Positions 1-7,682 of a stretch of DNA of 42,688 nucleotides are shown here, piece by piece. This DNA comes from CAZRVH01 sp964603635 (GTDB lineage Bacteria > Patescibacteriota > Gracilibacteria > Peribacterales > Peribacteraceae), in NCBI GenBank assembly GCA_964603635.1, contig CAZRVH010000009.1, positions 1-42,688 of the forward strand, written 5' to 3'. The position numbers and the translations under genes are program-made. Under the pieces are notes generated by a model. The model ran no database searches, had not been told where the DNA came from, and was given only the letters and a program-made list of their open reading frames with translations. Positions within the stretch are counted from its first letter, which is position 1; every line of letters starts with the position of its first letter.

Positions 1-511
1 CGCCCGGCACCTGCTCCCTCCACGGCAGGGAGACCGTCATGCCTTCGATTTCGAGCGTGACCCAGTTCGGGTCCGTCTTGGTGACGGTTGCGGTCAGGAT
101 CTCGTTCTCGCGGTCCTTGAATTTCTCGTATAGCGACATGCGCTCGGCTTCCTGCAGCTTCTGCAGGATCACCTGCTTCGCTGCCTGGGCGGCGATGCGT
201 CCGTATTCGTCCGGCGTCACGTCGATCTCGATTTCATCGCCTACTTCGATGTCCTTCTTGATGCGCTTGGCGTCCTCGAAGCTGATTTCGAAGTTTTCGT
301 TCTCCACGTCATCCACGACTTCCTTGATGAGAAGGATCGTGGGGTGTTCCTTGCCTTCGTCCAGGTCCACGCGGATTTCCATTTCCTTATTTCCGAAATC
401 CTTGCGGTACGCGGTGGCGATCGCCTGTTTGACGGCTTCGATGACCTGCTCCGCGGAGACGTTCTTCTCGGAACAGATTTGGTTGATTGCTGCTACAAAG
501 GATGCACGCAT
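1..511 (-). CDS. nusA: Transcription termination/antitermination factor NusA, N-terminal part (runs off the window edge)
   Basis: Reading the reverse strand from the ATG at 511 gives an open frame of 170 codons that continues beyond base 1. It opens MRASFVAAINQICSEKN, followed by a helix with AEQVIEAVKQAIATAYRKDF, then an acidic beta segment and IDVTPDEYGRIAAQAAKQVI. This is the RNA-polymerase-binding N-terminal domain of NusA, including the conserved 'GRIAAQ.AKQVI' helix. The reading then enters the S1 domain (ITATVTK-like strand, near residues 135-170). The KH domains lie outside the window. NusA binds RNA polymerase and modulates pausing, termination and antitermination. No Shine-Dalgarno is visible before the ATG. 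The leader holds a 7-mer inverted-array repeat (541-593) that could form a hairpin in the 5' UTR. Identity is secure from the sequence pattern. Confidence 0.93.
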   Translation of the reverse strand, partial: MRASFVAAINQICSEKNVSAEQVIEAVKQAIATAYRKDFGNKEMEIRVDLDEGKEHPTILLIKEVVDDVENENFEISFEDAKRIKKDIEVGDEIEIDVTPDEYGRIAAQAAKQVILQKLQEAERMSLYEKFKDRENEILTATVTKTDPNWVTLEIEGMTVSLPWREQVPG

Positions 512-540
512 GGGATGATGTGGATGGAAATAATGAGAAG

Positions 541-593
541 GTGTTAGGTTATAGGGGTTAGAAGTAATGTTCTAAAACCTAACACCTATAACC
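541..593. repeat. Degenerate heptamer tandem repeat with inverted partner, in the nusA leader
   Basis: On the plus strand the left arm reads as 7-base units GTGTTAG, GTTATAG, GGGTTAG. After a short spacer the right arm (571-593) read in reverse complement gives GTTATAG, GTGTTAG, GTTTTAG. The two arms can form an imperfect hairpin. It belongs to the class of 7-mer islands found across this window. Its place just upstream of nusA means it could be transcribed as leader RNA; any regulatory role is inference. Confidence 0.7.
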
Positions 594-717
594 TGCATTC
601 CCGTAAACACCACCATTCCAACTCTGGAATAGTGTGGATTACTGAGTACCTCTAAAGTATAGCGGACTTTACGTGTTTTGCAAGCAGATATAGCCATCTA
701 CTGCCTTTTGCGTATTA

Positions 718-745
718 TTGACTATATTAGTTATTAGTTTAATAT
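718..745 (+). promoter_or_regulatory. Sigma70-type promoter for the 795 gene
   Basis: TTGACT at 718-723, a 16-base spacer and TAATAT at 740-745, within an AT-rich stretch that contrasts with the GC-rich surroundings. The expected transcript start near 752 gives a leader of about 43 bases that includes an AGGGG Shine-Dalgarno at 783-787. The 283-base gap between nusA and the next gene holds only this promoter and the 7-mer repeat. Confidence 0.65.
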
Positions 746-794
746 GTATATATCGTTCGTTTGATAACAAAGGCCATTACCCAGGGGTATTACG

Positions 795-1295
795 ATGAAT
801 TCATCCCATGCAGGACCAGATTTAGAATGTTGGGTGAGCAGTAACAAAGATGATTCGCTATTCGCGGTCCACTTGTTTGCGGACTACGGCATCTTTGTCT
901 CGACACTTGCAGATCTCGAGATTGTACCGCGTGCCCAGATTCACTTCGGCGAAGATTCTATGCATCTGCTGAAAGGTATCTTCCACTTCGATCGCCACAT
1001 GATTCTCGATCTCAAGGCGCAGTTCGAAGAAGTGATGGAAGAAATCGTTCGCTACGGCGAAACGGTCGTCGCGTTTCAGGGGGAAGGTGTTCCAGCAAGC
1101 GGCCCCGTCGATCCCCCTTCTTGGGAAGAGGTGTGCGCGTTGGATGCTATGCGGCAAAATCGAGACGCAATGCAGTGCATTTCCTTCTTGAATGCCATGG
1201 ATGCTATGCCCATACGGAAGCGGATCGATCCGTTCCTGAAGGATATGTGGGCCTATGTCCGCGGCTCCAATGCAAACTATTTGGGTTTGGGCTAA
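795..1295 (+). CDS. Hypothetical protein, 166 aa
   Basis: I do not recognise this protein. It begins at ATG 795 with an AGGGG Shine-Dalgarno eight bases upstream, which is unusual for this window, where most genes lack one. The product is soluble, acidic in the middle (EEVMEEIVRYGE near residues 77-88) and has no signal peptide, membrane segment or obvious metal-binding motif. It is a single-gene unit: its own sigma70-like promoter lies at 718-745 and a strong intrinsic terminator follows at 1319-1354. Codon use resembles the neighbours, so it is likely a real resident gene, but no function can be offered. Confidence 0.75.
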   Translation: MNSSHAGPDLECWVSSNKDDSLFAVHLFADYGIFVSTLADLEIVPRAQIHFGEDSMHLLKGIFHFDRHMILDLKAQFEEVMEEIVRYGETVVAFQGEGVPASGPVDPPSWEEVCALDAMRQNRDAMQCISFLNAMDAMPIRKRIDPFLKDMWAYVRGSNANYLGLG

Positions 1296-1318
1296 CGTTT
1301 ATGTATATCACGAACCTA

Positions 1319-1354
1319 AGGCGCCTTCTCACTCGAGAGGGCGCCTGTTTTTTT
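1319..1354 (+). terminator. Intrinsic terminator between convergent genes
   Basis: A 12-bp stem (AGGCGCCTTCTC / GAGAGGGCGCCT) with an ACTC loop is followed by GTTTTTTTA. It ends the 795 gene. The convergent glycosyltransferase stops at 1353 inside the T tract. Confidence 0.85.
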
Positions 1355-2228
1355 ATTTCTTCGCATTCCTCTGCGCCTCCCGTACCCCTTTCAGGAACGC
1401 CCTCCGGTGCGCGCCGCGGATCGTCGGGAATGATCCGAACCACCAGTAGGCCAAGACTTTCCAGCCGCGCGGTACGCGGTCCATATACGGATATTTCGTG
1501 GCGGTAATGACCGCGGACCTGCCAAGCGTGTGCATCCTTTTCAGGGAATCGTCGAGCGTGATGCTATGCCGGTGATGCGCGACCGCGTCGGGTTCGTAGA
1601 ACAGGCGGATGCCATCCCTCTTGAGTTCTTCTCCCCACAAAATATCTTCCCATCCGTACAGCGTCAGGTCTTCCTTGAACGGAAATTTCTTCGCGAGGTC
1701 CGTCTTGATGCTGATCTGGCTCGTGTAGGTATAAAGGTGTTGGCGCGCTTCGGGGATGAAATCGTGTTTGTATCGTGCGATGTGCGGGTAGCCGAACTGC
1801 CAGCCGCTCGTCTCCAACCACTTCATGACGGGTGTCACTTCCCTTGTGGGGTCCCACGTCGTGAAGCCAAGGACGGCGCTGCCTTCCTTTCCCATCTTCT
1901 TCAGCGTGTCATGTGCCTTCAGGTGCGCTTCGCAGGCGCCGGGCGTCAGCAAAATATCGTCGCCGATGAACAGAACGAGAGGAGCTGATGCCATCGTCAT
2001 CGCTTTGTTGCGGGCAACGCCCTGTTGGCTTTTCGACACCTCCGCGAACTGCACGGGGATCGTCCCCTTCCATTCCTTCATTATTTCCGCAGTCGCATCG
2101 TCATGCCCGTCGCTCACCACGATGATTTCCAACAGGTCCTTCACCGTCTGGCGCTCCACATACTCTAGGCAGCTTTTCAAAAGCTCCGCGCGTTTATAGG
2201 TGGGGATGATGACGGAGAGGGATTTCAC
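1353..2228 (-). CDS. Family 2 glycosyltransferase (GT-A fold)
   Basis: The protein transfers a sugar from a nucleotide sugar to an unknown acceptor, probably in surface polysaccharide synthesis. From the GTG at 2228 it begins VKSLSVIIPTYKRAELL, the nucleotide-binding start of GT2 enzymes. It then has IIVVSDGHDD, the metal-binding GDD of FIGDDILLTP near residue 90, and the ED pair in YGWEDILWGEEL, a typical base/acceptor motif near residue 195. Length is 291 aa. I chose GTG 2228 over a longer frame because the family starts here and because an extended -10 (TGCTACACT on the minus strand, 2243-2235) ends six bases upstream, implying a leaderless mRNA. It diverges from tsaB with only 16 bases between the start codons. 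The acceptor cannot be told from sequence. Confidence 0.85.
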   Translation of the reverse strand: MKSLSVIIPTYKRAELLKSCLEYVERQTVKDLLEIIVVSDGHDDATAEIMKEWKGTIPVQFAEVSKSQQGVARNKAMTMASAPLVLFIGDDILLTPGACEAHLKAHDTLKKMGKEGSAVLGFTTWDPTREVTPVMKWLETSGWQFGYPHIARYKHDFIPEARQHLYTYTSQISIKTDLAKKFPFKEDLTLYGWEDILWGEELKRDGIRLFYEPDAVAHHRHSITLDDSLKRMHTLGRSAVITATKYPYMDRVPRGWKVLAYWWFGSFPTIRGAHRRAFLKGVREAQRNAKK

Positions 2229-2231
2229 GGT

Positions 2232-2243
2232 TAGAGTGTAGCA
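2232..2243. promoter_or_regulatory. Overlapping divergent -10 elements (GT2 and tsaB)
   Basis: On the minus strand TGCTACACT (2243-2235) is an extended -10 six bases before the GTG of the glycosyltransferase. On the plus strand TAGAGT (2232-2237) lies seven bases before the GTG of tsaB, with ATGACG 17 bases further upstream. The two -10 boxes overlap, so RNA polymerase could probably serve only one gene at a time. Both transcripts would be leaderless. Confidence 0.45.
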
Positions 2244-2244
2244 A

Positions 2245-2901
2245 GTGAATTGCCTCTTCCTAGACCCGGCAAGCAATATCGGCGCGCTCGCATGCGTGAC
2301 CGATGTTAAAGCAAGCGTCTGCATCGAAATGGACAAACGGATTACCGACAGCCAGATCGTTCCCTTGGTGGAAAACACGATGAAGGACGCCGGTTGGACC
2401 TACAAGGATCTTACGCATATTGCCTGTGTTACGGGACCGGGCGGTTTCACGAGCCTGCGCACGGGCATTGCGTTTTCCAATGTCCTTATCGACCAGCTGG
2501 GGGTCCCTGCCGCTGGTATTCATTTATCGGATTTGTATGAGGCGAGGCTGCGGCTAGGGCATGGGGCGTTGGGCGTGAGGGAAGAATCCGACGCCCTACA
2601 CCCGACACCCCCATCTTTCCTCTGGCTCCACTCTACGCGCATTGACCAATGCTTCATTCGAGGGTTCGGGAAATACGCGGAGCAGTGGAACGAGCCGACC
2701 TTGATCGACGTGAGTCAGTTGGCATCGGTCATTCCAAGCGGGGCACTGTGGACTGGCGAGCTCATTCCTCAGCATCGCGAGAAACTCCCGAACATCGTTT
2801 CCACGCAGATCAAGCCCCTGGCGGAGATCCTGCCGGAATACCTGTCGACGCTTTCCTTCGAGAAAAAGCCTCTCCTGCCCTGGTACGGGCGGACCTGGTA
2901 A
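2245..2901 (+). CDS. tsaB: tRNA threonylcarbamoyladenosine biosynthesis protein TsaB
   Basis: TsaB is the ASKHA-fold partner of TsaD in making t6A37 on ANN-decoding tRNAs. The 218-aa product opens with CLFLDPASNIGALACV (first ATPase-like strand). It continues with ITDSQIVPLVENTMKDAG and the family signature VTGPGGFTSLRTGIAF near residues 70-85. The second half holds FLWLHSTRIDQCFIRGF. A GTG start at 2245 is set by the divergent gene and the likely leaderless promoter. Between the two halves, about residues 103-125, lies an extra segment encoded by a 7-mer inverted-array repeat (2557-2614) that keeps the frame. The C-terminal half is shorter than in many TsaB proteins. Downstream is secA, after a promoter-bearing gap. 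Confidence 0.88.
   Translation: MNCLFLDPASNIGALACVTDVKASVCIEMDKRITDSQIVPLVENTMKDAGWTYKDLTHIACVTGPGGFTSLRTGIAFSNVLIDQLGVPAAGIHLSDLYEARLRLGHGALGVREESDALHPTPPSFLWLHSTRIDQCFIRGFGKYAEQWNEPTLIDVSQLASVIPSGALWTGELIPQHREKLPNIVSTQIKPLAEILPEYLSTLSFEKKPLLPWYGRTW
2557..2614. repeat. Heptamer tandem repeat with inverted partner inside tsaB
   Basis: Left arm units GGGCATG, GGGCGTT, GGGCGTG. The right arm (2590-2614) in reverse complement gives GGGTGTC, GGGTGTA, GGGCGTC. The arms can form a GC-rich hairpin. They are translated in frame as a low-complexity loop between the two lobes of TsaB, a place where length changes are tolerated. Confidence 0.75.
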
Positions 2902-2945
2902 ATACTGCAGATTTCCCTTTATCCCTCGCTCAAAAGGGCTATTCT

Positions 2946-2954
2946 TGCTATACT
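2946..2954 (+). promoter_or_regulatory. Extended -10 promoter of secA
   Basis: TGCTATACT, an extended -10 box, 19 bases before the secA ATG. No convincing -35 is visible. The identical 9-mer occurs before two other genes here (11263-11271 and, on the minus strand, 38336-38344). Confidence 0.55.
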
Positions 2955-2973
2955 TCGTCGTCTGAACAGATCC

Positions 2974-5709
2974 ATGGCCATTCTGGATTCCATCAACAGG
3001 CTTTTGGGTGATCCCAACGAGAAAGAGCTGAAGAGGCTTTGGCCCGAGGTGACGCGCGTACGCGAAGTGCTGGCCAAGCCGGAGATCCGCGCTTTGGCGA
3101 TGGAGGATCTTCCGAAGAAGACGCAGGAATTCAAGGATCGCGTGCAGGCCGGCGAGACGCTGGACGATATCCTGCACGAGGCGTTCGCCGTCCATATCCG
3201 CGCCTGCGAATTGCTGCAGGGCGCCACCATGACCATCGGGCGCCAGACGTTCACGTGGGACATGATCCCCTTCGACGTGCAGATCCTGGGCGGCATCGCG
3301 CTCCACCGCGGATGCATCGCCGAAATGAAAACGGGAGAAGGAAAAACGTTGGTATCGACATTGCCCGTGTACCTGAACGCATTATCCGGAAAGGGCGTGC
3401 ACGTCGTCACGGTCAACGACTACCTTGCGAAGCGCGACAGCGCCTGGATGGGACTCCTCTACACGACGCTCGGCCTCACGGTCGGCACGGTCGTGCACGG
3501 GGTCAACACCGAAGGCCGTCGCAAGGCCTATGCGTCGGACATCACGTACGGCACGAACAACGAATACGGATTCGACTACCTGCGTGACAACATGGCCAGC
3601 TCCATCGAGCACCAGGTGCAGCGCGGCCTGAACTACGCCATCGTCGACGAAGTGGACTCCATCCTCATCGACGAAGCCCGCACTCCTTTGATCATCAGCC
3701 AGCCCGCCGCCGAGTCCACGACGAAATACATGCAGCACGCGGGATTGGTGCGCAATTTGCAGGAGAACGTGCATTTCAACAAGGATGAGAAACAGCGTGC
3801 CGCCACGCTCACCGACGAAGGCATCAAGAAGATGGAGGAGTTGCTCGGCGTGGAGAATATCTACACCGAGAAGGGCTTCGAGGAAGTGCATCACATCGAG
3901 CAGGCCCTGCGCGCCCATGCCATCTACCAGCGCGACGTCGACTACGTCGTGAAGGACAACGAGATCATCATCGTCGATGAGTTTACGGGACGCCTTATGC
4001 CGGGCCGCCGCTACGGCCACGGCCTCCACCAGGCCATCGAGGCCAAGGAAGGCGTGGAGGTGCAGCGCGAGAGCAAGACGCTGGCGACCATCACGTTCCA
4101 GAACTACTTCCGCCTGTACGACAAGCTGGCGGGCATGACGGGAACGGCGAAGACCGAAGAGGAGGAATTCGAAAGCATCTACAAACTGCGTACCCTGGTG
4201 ATCCCCACGCACCGCCCCATGATCCGCGCGGACCTGACGGACACCATCTACCGCACCGTCAGCGTGAAGTTCCGCGCCGTGGTACAGATCGCGAAAGAGA
4301 AGCATGCGACGGGGCAGCCGCTGCTCATCGGTACCACCTCCATCGAGAAATCCGAAGTGCTCAGCCTCCTGTTGAAACAGGAAGGAATCCCCCATCAGGT
4401 GCTCAACGCGAAGAACCACGAAGGGGAAGCGGAGATCGTCGCGCAAGCGGGACAAAAGGGAGCCGTCACGATTGCTACGAACATGGCCGGACGCGGAACC
4501 GATATCAAACTGGGCGAAGGCGTGAAGGACCTGGGGGGCCTGTGCATCCTCGGTACCGAGCGCCACGAAGCCCGCCGCATCGACAACCAGCTGCGCGGAC
4601 GCGCGGGCCGCCAGGGAGACCCGGGCGAGAGCCGTTTCTTCGTCTCCGCGGAAGACGACCTCATGCGCCTCTTCGGCGGCGACCGCCTGAAAACGATGAT
4701 GGAACGCCTCAACGTTCCCGACGACGTCCCCCTCCAGAACACGATGGTGACGCGCAGCATCGAAGGCGCCCAGAAGCGCGTGGAAGGACATCATTTTGAC
4801 ATCCGCAAGCACGTCCTGCAGTACGACGACGTGATGAACAAGCACAGGGAGATTATTTACAAGAGGAGGCAGAAGATTTTGGAAAAATTGGCGGGTGAGG
4901 GGGAAAGGGGAAATGGGAAAGGGGAAATGGGGGGTTCTGCTTTACATGAAGACGTACTGAAGGCTATCCGGAAAGAAGGCGAGGCGATCGTGGATTTGCA
5001 CGCGACGGATATCGATGACGAGAAGTGGAACCGCCAGGAGATCGTCGAATCACTCAGCGCCCTGCACCCAGCTTTCCGCTCCATCCTCCCGATGGACGTG
5101 ATGAAGAATTTCAACGACCGCGACAAACTGCGCGCATTCATCGGCGACGTCGCGGTGAAGTTCTACGAGGAGAAGTGCAACGAACAAACGGTCGAAACCG
5201 TCGCCCAGGCCGAACGTGCCGTCACGCTGCGCTCCATCGACACGCACTGGATGGATCACATCGACGATATGTCGCACCTGCGCGAACAGGTCGCCTTCTC
5301 CGGCTACGCGCAGAGGGATCCGCTCATCGAGTACCAGGACCAGGGATACCAGCGCTTCCAGCGCCTCATCCAGAACATCGAATCCACGATTACGCGCACG
5401 CTGATGCAGATCGACTTTGGCCAGTTCGCGCCGCGCGAGGTGTTGCGACAGGCGGAGGAAGAACTGAAGAACATCTCCACCAACGAAGCGCAGATTTCGG
5501 GGGACCTGGAACAGACCGGCGTGGGATCATTGATGCGCCAGGGCGGGCAAGGGTCGCAGGATGCCACCAGTATGGTCGCTGAACGTCTGAAGGCGCAGAC
5601 ACGAGTCCCGAGTCTCGAGTCTCATGTCTCATCCAAAGTGGGTCGCAACGATCCCTGTCCGTGCGGCAGCGGCAAGAAATTCAAAAAATGTCACGGTCAG
5701 GACGCCTAA
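2974..5709 (+). CDS. secA: Preprotein translocase ATPase SecA
   Basis: SecA drives post-translational export through SecYEG. The 911-aa product has the N-terminal helix, Walker A MKTGEGKT (about residues 118-125), HVVTVNDYLAKRD, and the DEAD-like IVDEVDSILIDEARTPL near residues 222-236. It also has the preprotein-crosslinking region, the helicase C lobe with TNMAGRGTDIKL and LRGRAGRQGDPG, the helical scaffold, and a C-terminal SEC-C zinc motif GRNDPCPCGSGKKFKKCHG. Two in-frame low-complexity inserts are odd: about residues 643-654 (repeat 4900-4934), and just before the zinc finger (repeat 5598-5632). Both fall in linkers and should be tolerated. Start: ATG 2974 after an extended -10; no clear Shine-Dalgarno. 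Confidence 0.97.
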   Translation: MAILDSINRLLGDPNEKELKRLWPEVTRVREVLAKPEIRALAMEDLPKKTQEFKDRVQAGETLDDILHEAFAVHIRACELLQGATMTIGRQTFTWDMIPFDVQILGGIALHRGCIAEMKTGEGKTLVSTLPVYLNALSGKGVHVVTVNDYLAKRDSAWMGLLYTTLGLTVGTVVHGVNTEGRRKAYASDITYGTNNEYGFDYLRDNMASSIEHQVQRGLNYAIVDEVDSILIDEARTPLIISQPAAESTTKYMQHAGLVRNLQENVHFNKDEKQRAATLTDEGIKKMEELLGVENIYTEKGFEEVHHIEQALRAHAIYQRDVDYVVKDNEIIIVDEFTGRLMPGRRYGHGLHQAIEAKEGVEVQRESKTLATITFQNYFRLYDKLAGMTGTAKTEEEEFESIYKLRTLVIPTHRPMIRADLTDTIYRTVSVKFRAVVQIAKEKHATGQPLLIGTTSIEKSEVLSLLLKQEGIPHQVLNAKNHEGEAEIVAQAGQKGAVTIATNMAGRGTDIKLGEGVKDLGGLCILGTERHEARRIDNQLRGRAGRQGDPGESRFFVSAEDDLMRLFGGDRLKTMMERLNVPDDVPLQNTMVTRSIEGAQKRVEGHHFDIRKHVLQYDDVMNKHREIIYKRRQKILEKLAGEGERGNGKGEMGGSALHEDVLKAIRKEGEAIVDLHATDIDDEKWNRQEIVESLSALHPAFRSILPMDVMKNFNDRDKLRAFIGDVAVKFYEEKCNEQTVETVAQAERAVTLRSIDTHWMDHIDDMSHLREQVAFSGYAQRDPLIEYQDQGYQRFQRLIQNIESTITRTLMQIDFGQFAPREVLRQAEEELKNISTNEAQISGDLEQTGVGSLMRQGGQGSQDATSMVAERLKAQTRVPSLESHVSSKVGRNDPCPCGSGKKFKKCHGQDA
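4900..4934 (+). repeat. Heptamer tandem repeat inside secA (scaffold linker)
   Basis: Five 7-base units in a row: GGGGAAA, GGGGAAA, TGGGAAA, GGGGAAA, TGGGGGG. The tract is translated in frame as a Gly/Glu/Lys-rich loop. It sits between the segment that follows YDDVMNKHREII and the conserved HEDVLKAI helix. No inverted partner is seen. Confidence 0.75.
5598..5632 (+). repeat. Heptamer tandem repeat inside secA (C-terminal linker)
   Basis: Five 7-base units: GACACGA, GTCCCGA, GTCTCGA, GTCTCAT, GTCTCAT. It is translated in frame in the disordered linker before the SEC-C zinc motif. It is the same class of repeat as 4900-4934 but with a different word. Confidence 0.75.
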
Positions 5710-5721
5710 AATTTGCTACCG

Positions 5722-5749
5722 TGTCATGGTAAGCCTGTCGAACCAGACA
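5722..5749. repeat. REP-like palindrome, TGTC...GACA type
   Basis: A 28-base imperfect palindrome begins TGTCATGGT and ends ACCAGACA, with GCCTGTCGA in the loop. It resembles the element at 34388-34427 (TGTCATGGTGAGC start, TTGTC core, CGAA end). It fills the short gap between secA and the Nudix gene and lies upstream of the chosen Nudix start. Confidence 0.55.
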
Positions 5750-5758
5750 TCGGCAACA

Positions 5759-6217
5759 ATGTCCCGCAAGGTTCTTACGCTCTGCCTGGTGCAGGACGGC
5801 TCGCGTATTTTATTGGGCATGAAGAAGCGCGGATTCGGCGCGGACCGCTGGAACGGGTTCGGCGGAAAGCTGGAGCCGGGTGAAACCGTCGAAGAGGCGG
5901 CCCACCGTGAACTCCGTGAAGAATGCGGGGTAGGAGTGATGCATATGGAAAAAGCCGGTTTGTTGGAATTCACGTTCGAGAACGATCCCGTCTTGCTGGA
6001 AGTACACGTGTTCCGCGCGGCGGGGATGATCGGCGAGCCGGTCGAAAGCGACGAGATGCGTCCGCAATGGTTCGAGGAATCCGAAATTCCGTACGACGAG
6101 ATGTGGTTGGATGACAAGCACTGGCTTCCGGTGTTTTTGAAAGGGAAACAGTTCCACGGCGTCTTCCATTTTGCAAACGAGAAGAAGCTGCTGGAATACA
6201 CGGTCGCCGAGGCGTAA
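5759..6217 (+). CDS. MTH1-like Nudix hydrolase (probable 8-oxo-dGTP diphosphatase)
   Basis: It probably cleans oxidised purine nucleotides from the dNTP pool. The 152-aa product has the full Nudix box GX5EX7REUXEEXGU as GKLEPGETVEEAAHRELREECGV (G39 region onward). It is preceded by LLGMKKRGFGADRWNGFGG and followed by VESDEMRPQWF. These flanking motifs closely match the eukaryotic MTH1/NUDT1 subfamily, where the Asp pair near WF and the Asn of WNGFGG recognise the oxidised base. The ORF could extend upstream into secA. I chose ATG 5759 because the family begins SRKVLTLCLVQDG and the upstream codons are a REP-like palindrome. The SLH gene follows nine bases after the stop, so they may be co-transcribed. 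Confidence 0.88.
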   Translation: MSRKVLTLCLVQDGSRILLGMKKRGFGADRWNGFGGKLEPGETVEEAAHRELREECGVGVMHMEKAGLLEFTFENDPVLLEVHVFRAAGMIGEPVESDEMRPQWFEESEIPYDEMWLDDKHWLPVFLKGKQFHGVFHFANEKKLLEYTVAEA

Positions 6218-6226
6218 GCTGGGGCA

Positions 6227-7660
6227 ATGACTACCTCCCGCTATTCACGCTTGGCATTCGTCGGCGTTTTGTCCGTGCTGTCCGCCACCTCGGCCTCCGC
6301 GATGTCGTGTGCCATTGATGCAAACGGCAAGACGACCTGTCCGACATCCGAACAGGTGGAAGAGTTTAACCGAACATCGCAGCCCGTTGCCTGTACCATG
6401 GATGCGAAGCAGTGCCCCGACGGTTCGTACGTCGGTCGCGTGGCGCCGGATTGCGCGTTTGCGGCATGTCCCGCTGTCGACCCGTGTGCCATCGGGGTAT
6501 GTCCCAATGAAGTGGAACGACGTTGCGCACCGTATATTTGCGCAGACGGTACCAGGGTTCCGAGATGTGCGACTGACGGTACGGTTATCAACTATTTTGC
6601 GGAGCCGTGCCTGACGCACGGGGGGGACGCAGGTCCATTCAAGGACGTTCCTGCCGACCATGCGAACGCCAATGCCATCACGTACGTGAAGACCGAAGGA
6701 ATTGTCGAGGGATATGCGGATGGCACATACAAGCCTGACCAAACGATCAACCGCGCGGAGTTCGTGAAGATCCTGCTGGAAGCGATGGCCGCGTCGTATG
6801 AGGAGGAAGGTCCACCTCCGAATCCCAGTGGAGCATGTTTCTTTCATGAGTCGAAGCCAGCCTTCCAGGCAAGATTCGGAGAATTTCCCGATGTTGATTT
6901 TGAGGCATGGTACGCTTCATATTTTTGTTATGGCATGCGCATCGGGGTCATAGAGGGTTACCCCGATGGCACCTTTGGTCCAGCCAATAACGTTAATTTT
7001 GCTGAAGCGGCCAAAATAATCTCACACTCTTTTGAGATCGCGGCACCTGGCATCGCAGCGGGTGAGTCATGGTACGCGCCGTATGTCCGTGATCTCGAAC
7101 GGCACAACGCTATTCCCCTCTCTATTAATTCATTCGATCAACAGATCACCCGCGGCGAGATGGCGGAGATGATTTGGAGATTGAAGGCGGGCATGACGGA
7201 TTTGCCGTCGAAAACGTTTGAAGAACTCGCGTTTGAATTGCAGTCCTCATTCTCTAGTCCGGATTTTCCCGTCCGCTTTTCATATCCTGCAGCCTGGGAT
7301 GGTTTGTTTACTACCGATAACTCTGCGCCATGGTTCATCGCGTTGGGTCCTACTTGCAGTGAGCCTGAATGTTTGAAGATCAGCGGCCAACACAGGATAT
7401 TGCTTGTCGCCAGGGATCCGATAATGGCAAAACAACAAGTACCAGCGACGGCGACTGTAAAAACTCTCCATGGAAATACGGTCTATTTCTGGCGATCGAG
7501 CAGCGCGTGTGCTGACTTCTCCGCGCTTGTGGCAGGGAACATCTTGGGCGAAAAAATTGCCGTGGAAATCATGGGTTCCTGCTTAGGAGAAAGCGAAAAA
7601 TATGTGCAGGCTGTCCATACGATTGCTGAATCGATGACGTTCTATAAAAACTGGCCCTGA
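6227..7660 (+). CDS. Secreted SLH-domain surface protein
   Basis: This is a probable cell-envelope protein held by SLH repeats. The 477-aa product has an N-terminal signal peptide (LAFVGVLSVLSATSASA, cleavage near residue 25). A cysteine-rich stretch follows (residues 28-125) with two C-P/A-D-G units (CPDGSYVGR, CADGTRVPR). Then come three SLH-like repeats: FKDVPADHANANAITYV..GYADGTYKP, FPDVDFEAWYASYF..GYPDGTFGP, and a degenerate third, WYAPYVRDLERHNAIP..ITRGEMAEM. The C-terminal ~150 residues form an unrecognised domain with several Trp/Phe-rich strands and paired cysteines. The anchor ligand is unknown. Start ATG 6227 follows the Nudix stop by nine bases with a GGGG just upstream. Confidence 0.8.
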   Translation: MTTSRYSRLAFVGVLSVLSATSASAMSCAIDANGKTTCPTSEQVEEFNRTSQPVACTMDAKQCPDGSYVGRVAPDCAFAACPAVDPCAIGVCPNEVERRCAPYICADGTRVPRCATDGTVINYFAEPCLTHGGDAGPFKDVPADHANANAITYVKTEGIVEGYADGTYKPDQTINRAEFVKILLEAMAASYEEEGPPPNPSGACFFHESKPAFQARFGEFPDVDFEAWYASYFCYGMRIGVIEGYPDGTFGPANNVNFAEAAKIISHSFEIAAPGIAAGESWYAPYVRDLERHNAIPLSINSFDQQITRGEMAEMIWRLKAGMTDLPSKTFEELAFELQSSFSSPDFPVRFSYPAAWDGLFTTDNSAPWFIALGPTCSEPECLKISGQHRILLVARDPIMAKQQVPATATVKTLHGNTVYFWRSSSACADFSALVAGNILGEKIAVEIMGSCLGESEKYVQAVHTIAESMTFYKNWP

Positions 7661-7682
7661 ATGTGAGGTAGACTCGTCTCCC

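Noticed and set aside
3382..4845. Long minus-strand open frame (487 codons) antisense to secA
   Set aside because: It mirrors the codon phase of secA in GC-rich DNA, has a His/Val/Asp-heavy composition unlike a folded protein, and has no start signals.
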